A stretch of 41,609 nucleotides of DNA from Acidobacteriota bacterium (lineage in GTDB: Bacteria; Acidobacteriota; Terriglobia; Terriglobales; Acidobacteriaceae). Shown piece by piece: positions 39,843 through 41,609 of this stretch. The translations under genes and the position numbers were made by a program. Below the pieces are notes generated by a model. It saw nothing but the letters and a program-made list of their open reading frames with translations. It had not been told where the DNA came from and searched no databases. The DNA lies in the NCBI GenBank assembly GCA_013288805.1, contig JABDBE010000022.1, positions 1 to 41,609 on the forward strand, read 5' to 3'. The first letter of the stretch is position 1, and the number at the start of each line of letters is the position of its first letter.

Positions 39843-41609
39843 ATGAAAATCGATAACAACCTCTTCAGAGTCGGCATCATTGCCTCGATCGCGATAGCCA
39901 CTCTGATTCTTAGCAATTGCGCTTTCGGCGGTGCGCAGCAGAATGTCGTTTCCAAAGGAACTTCCGGGCGGGAGCGCATTAGCGCCAAGTCCAATGGCAT
40001 CGACCCAGATAAGCACGGAAGCCTCTTCGAAATACCAGATACAGCCCTCGTTCGTCCGCTCGGTAAGATAGCGCCGGCCCCGTGTAGTTCTAACGTTTCC
40101 CAGGTTTGTGTAGGCGCAAAACCTACTATGCTTGAAACCCTCAAAGGCGGGTATCCGATGAGCATAGCCGGTCTCGGCATTCCTCTCGGCGGCATAGGGG
40201 CCGGATCTTTCATGATCAATCAGGCGGGCACATTTGGTCCGTGGAATTTCGGAGGGGGTGCTGATGAGCGCTGGGAGGTCCGTGTCGTCCCTCAAGCTGC
40301 GTTTCATATCCGTGAACAAGTGGGCGACGGACAGGCAACTATAAAGACTCTCGCGGCGGGTGGCCCTCAAGGCGAGGGAAACAAGGGCCCCATCGAGGGC
40401 CGATCCTGGGGTGGCCTCCTTTCAGCGTGGCATGCATTAGGTTCAGGAGAAGGACAGTACGCCGCGCTTTATCCTTTCGGCTGGATCGATTACACACCGT
40501 TCCAAACCAGTATATCGTTGCGATTCTTTTCTCCCATAGTGGCAAGAGAAGATCGACGGTCATCGTTGCCTATGGCCTATTTCGATTTGCGCTTGGTGAA
40601 TCGTACGGCGAAGCTTACGAGGATTTCGGCGATGTTCACCATGCCAAATGCCAGTCCGCATGAAGGACGGACACCGTCTACGGTTCGATCGGGACTGAGT
40701 TCGACGTCTTTTTCGGATGATTCTCTCGGTATTAAAGGCGTCACTCTCAGTTCAGATGGAATTGATAACACACCGGATTCCAAAATCTCAGAGTGGACTA
40801 TCGCAGCGCGCCCTCCAGCAGGTGCGGAGTTCTCCTACACCACTTCTTGGAATGGTAGCGGCGACGGGTCGGACATTTACCGGGCATTTGAAACCAATGG
40901 CAATCTTTCAAATTCCGAACTTGATCAGTCACACTCAGCGGCCGCAATCTCCGTGAGTGTAGAACTGCAGCCTGGCCAAGAAGTCACAATTCCGTTCGTT
41001 CTGTCGTGGGACTTTCCCCAAGTCTCCTTCGTCGATAACAAAATCGTCTATATGCGCCGGTATACGAATTTCTACGGCGGCAAAGAGACGGCCCTAAACG
41101 ACTACATTCAGAAATCTTATCCATTCCGCCAGAGCAAAGCCATTGCTCTAGATGCATTGAATGATCATGACCGAAACCTTGCCGCTGTGGAATCTTGGTG
41201 GAAGCCGATCGCGACCGACAATGCCTACCCAAAGATTTTGCGGACTGCGGCGCTAAACCAGCTATATCAGGTAGTTTTCAATAACTCATTCTGGGAAGGA
41301 GGTCTGGTATCAAGCTCGTTGCAGCCGAGCTTAGGCAAGAGAGCAGGCATCTCAAAACCAGGCCTACACCTATTCGCAACTGCGGACTCCGGAGCCGGGC
41401 AGAATTTTGGGAATAGCCTCGATGTCAATAGTTACAATTACCTACCCTACAACCAGCTCTTCCCAAATCTGGAGCGGGATCGCCTGATTGCGTTTTCTGA
41501 AGCGCTGCAGCTGGCTCCTCATTACACCGACATAGGGGTCGATATGGGCGGCGGCCCTTTCTTCAAATTCAAGGATTTGCCCGAATGCAGTCCCGGCCAA
41601 GACAACTTT
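39843..41609 (+). CDS. GH116-like glycosidase lipoprotein (partial, runs off the window)
   Basis: 589 codons are open to the window end. The N-terminus (MKIDNNLFRVGIIASIAIAT then LILSNCAFGG) has a lipobox with Cys at residue 30, so it is probably a membrane-anchored exported protein. GLGIPLGGIGAGSFMINQAG, then FGPWNF, is the characteristic opening of the GH116 N-terminal beta-sandwich (glucosylceramidase/bile-acid beta-glucosidase family). The catalytic (alpha/alpha)6 domain begins near residues 450-470 (LRTAALNQLYQVVFNNSFWE) and its acid/base region lies beyond the window. GGAGGTC precedes the ATG. Likely a beta-glycosidase working with the nearby receptor and hydrolase. Confidence 0.82.
   Translation, partial: MKIDNNLFRVGIIASIAIATLILSNCAFGGAQQNVVSKGTSGRERISAKSNGIDPDKHGSLFEIPDTALVRPLGKIAPAPCSSNVSQVCVGAKPTMLETLKGGYPMSIAGLGIPLGGIGAGSFMINQAGTFGPWNFGGGADERWEVRVVPQAAFHIREQVGDGQATIKTLAAGGPQGEGNKGPIEGRSWGGLLSAWHALGSGEGQYAALYPFGWIDYTPFQTSISLRFFSPIVAREDRRSSLPMAYFDLRLVNRTAKLTRISAMFTMPNASPHEGRTPSTVRSGLSSTSFSDDSLGIKGVTLSSDGIDNTPDSKISEWTIAARPPAGAEFSYTTSWNGSGDGSDIYRAFETNGNLSNSELDQSHSAAAISVSVELQPGQEVTIPFVLSWDFPQVSFVDNKIVYMRRYTNFYGGKETALNDYIQKSYPFRQSKAIALDALNDHDRNLAAVESWWKPIATDNAYPKILRTAALNQLYQVVFNNSFWEGGLVSSSLQPSLGKRAGISKPGLHLFATADSGAGQNFGNSLDVNSYNYLPYNQLFPNLERDRLIAFSEALQLAPHYTDIGVDMGGGPFFKFKDLPECSPGQDNF

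Noticed and set aside
39810-40370. Minus-strand open frames of 186 and 126 codons
   Set aside because: They are antisense to the GH116-like gene, whose frame is open throughout and has family motifs.
1-41609. CRISPR array, rRNA genes, toxin-antitoxin pairs, phage structural genes
   Set aside because: Looked for regular short repeats with spacers, rRNA-like stretches and typical gene pairs; none seen.

Overview
The window looks like chromosomal DNA from an Acidobacteriota member (Terriglobia-like) of medium-high GC. The main clues are an Oar-type TonB receptor with an N-terminal carboxypeptidase-regulatory domain, a winged-helix/PD40 one-component regulator, secreted PD40 and PKD proteins, and glycan-related enzymes. 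This is inferred from family composition only; no rRNA or other marker gene is present apart from hemA.

Layout. (1) 1-2757: an apparently complete IS5/IS427-type insertion sequence whose transposase needs a -1 frameshift, a secreted metallo-beta-lactamase-fold gene, and a 3'-truncated relic of a second IS copy abutting the hemA stop codon. (2) 2755-4110: hemA (minus). (3) 4260-8121: a sigma-54-type control region and a cyanide-insensitive-type bd oxidase operon (small membrane protein, cydA, cydB, DUF2474-like small protein). Leftwards from the same region run a pseudogenised PAS relic, a sigma-54-type promoter, a truncated secreted peptide gene and a microprotein gene. (4) 8397-9633: a frameshifted MDR oxidoreductase, then a 3' half of tRNA-Asp. 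(5) 9686-23459: a second, larger copy of the control architecture: microprotein paralogue with sigma-54-type promoter, conserved hypothetical gene, intact PAS-PAS-AAA+-Fis activator, the same activator-site palindrome and the same -24/-12 promoter. A long rightward gene train follows: hydroxyacyl-CoA dehydrogenase, YWTD propeller, split family III CoA-transferase, NDH-2, small membrane protein, HlyD/MFS/TolC efflux, small protein, truncated universal stress protein. (6) 23637-27407: winged-helix/PD40 regulator (minus) and a secreted vanadium-haloperoxidase-like protein. (7) 27408-29898: gene-poor graveyard with a histidine-kinase relic, a perfect 14-bp palindrome, a tRNA-Phe 3' half with its terminator, and the 5' half of tRNA-Asp. 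(8) 29899-41609: TetR regulator, TonB receptor, secreted alpha/beta hydrolase with PKD domain, secreted PD40 protein, SDR, and the start of a GH116-like lipoprotein cut by the window end.

The strongest unusual signal is a portable sigma-54 control module present twice. A palindrome TTGTCAAAC-N5-GTTTGACAA (one mismatch in the cyd copy) lies exactly 93 bp from the GG of a GG-N10-GC promoter, and similarity runs through the leader to the start codon, although the downstream operons are unrelated. One copy faces an intact activator gene, the other only a decayed piece of a paralogous activator. I infer that the surviving activator controls both operons, co-expressing a bd oxidase and NDH-2 (a respiratory route with little proton pumping) with CoA metabolism and efflux. 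Two paralogous microproteins are preceded by near-consensus sigma-54 promoters of their own.

The second signal is a tRNA-Asp gene found as two matching halves about 20 kb apart in permuted order, suggesting that 9.6-29.5 kb is, or was, an integrated element. Three genes have single-base frame breaks in otherwise well-conserved sequence, so either early decay or assembly indels should be considered.
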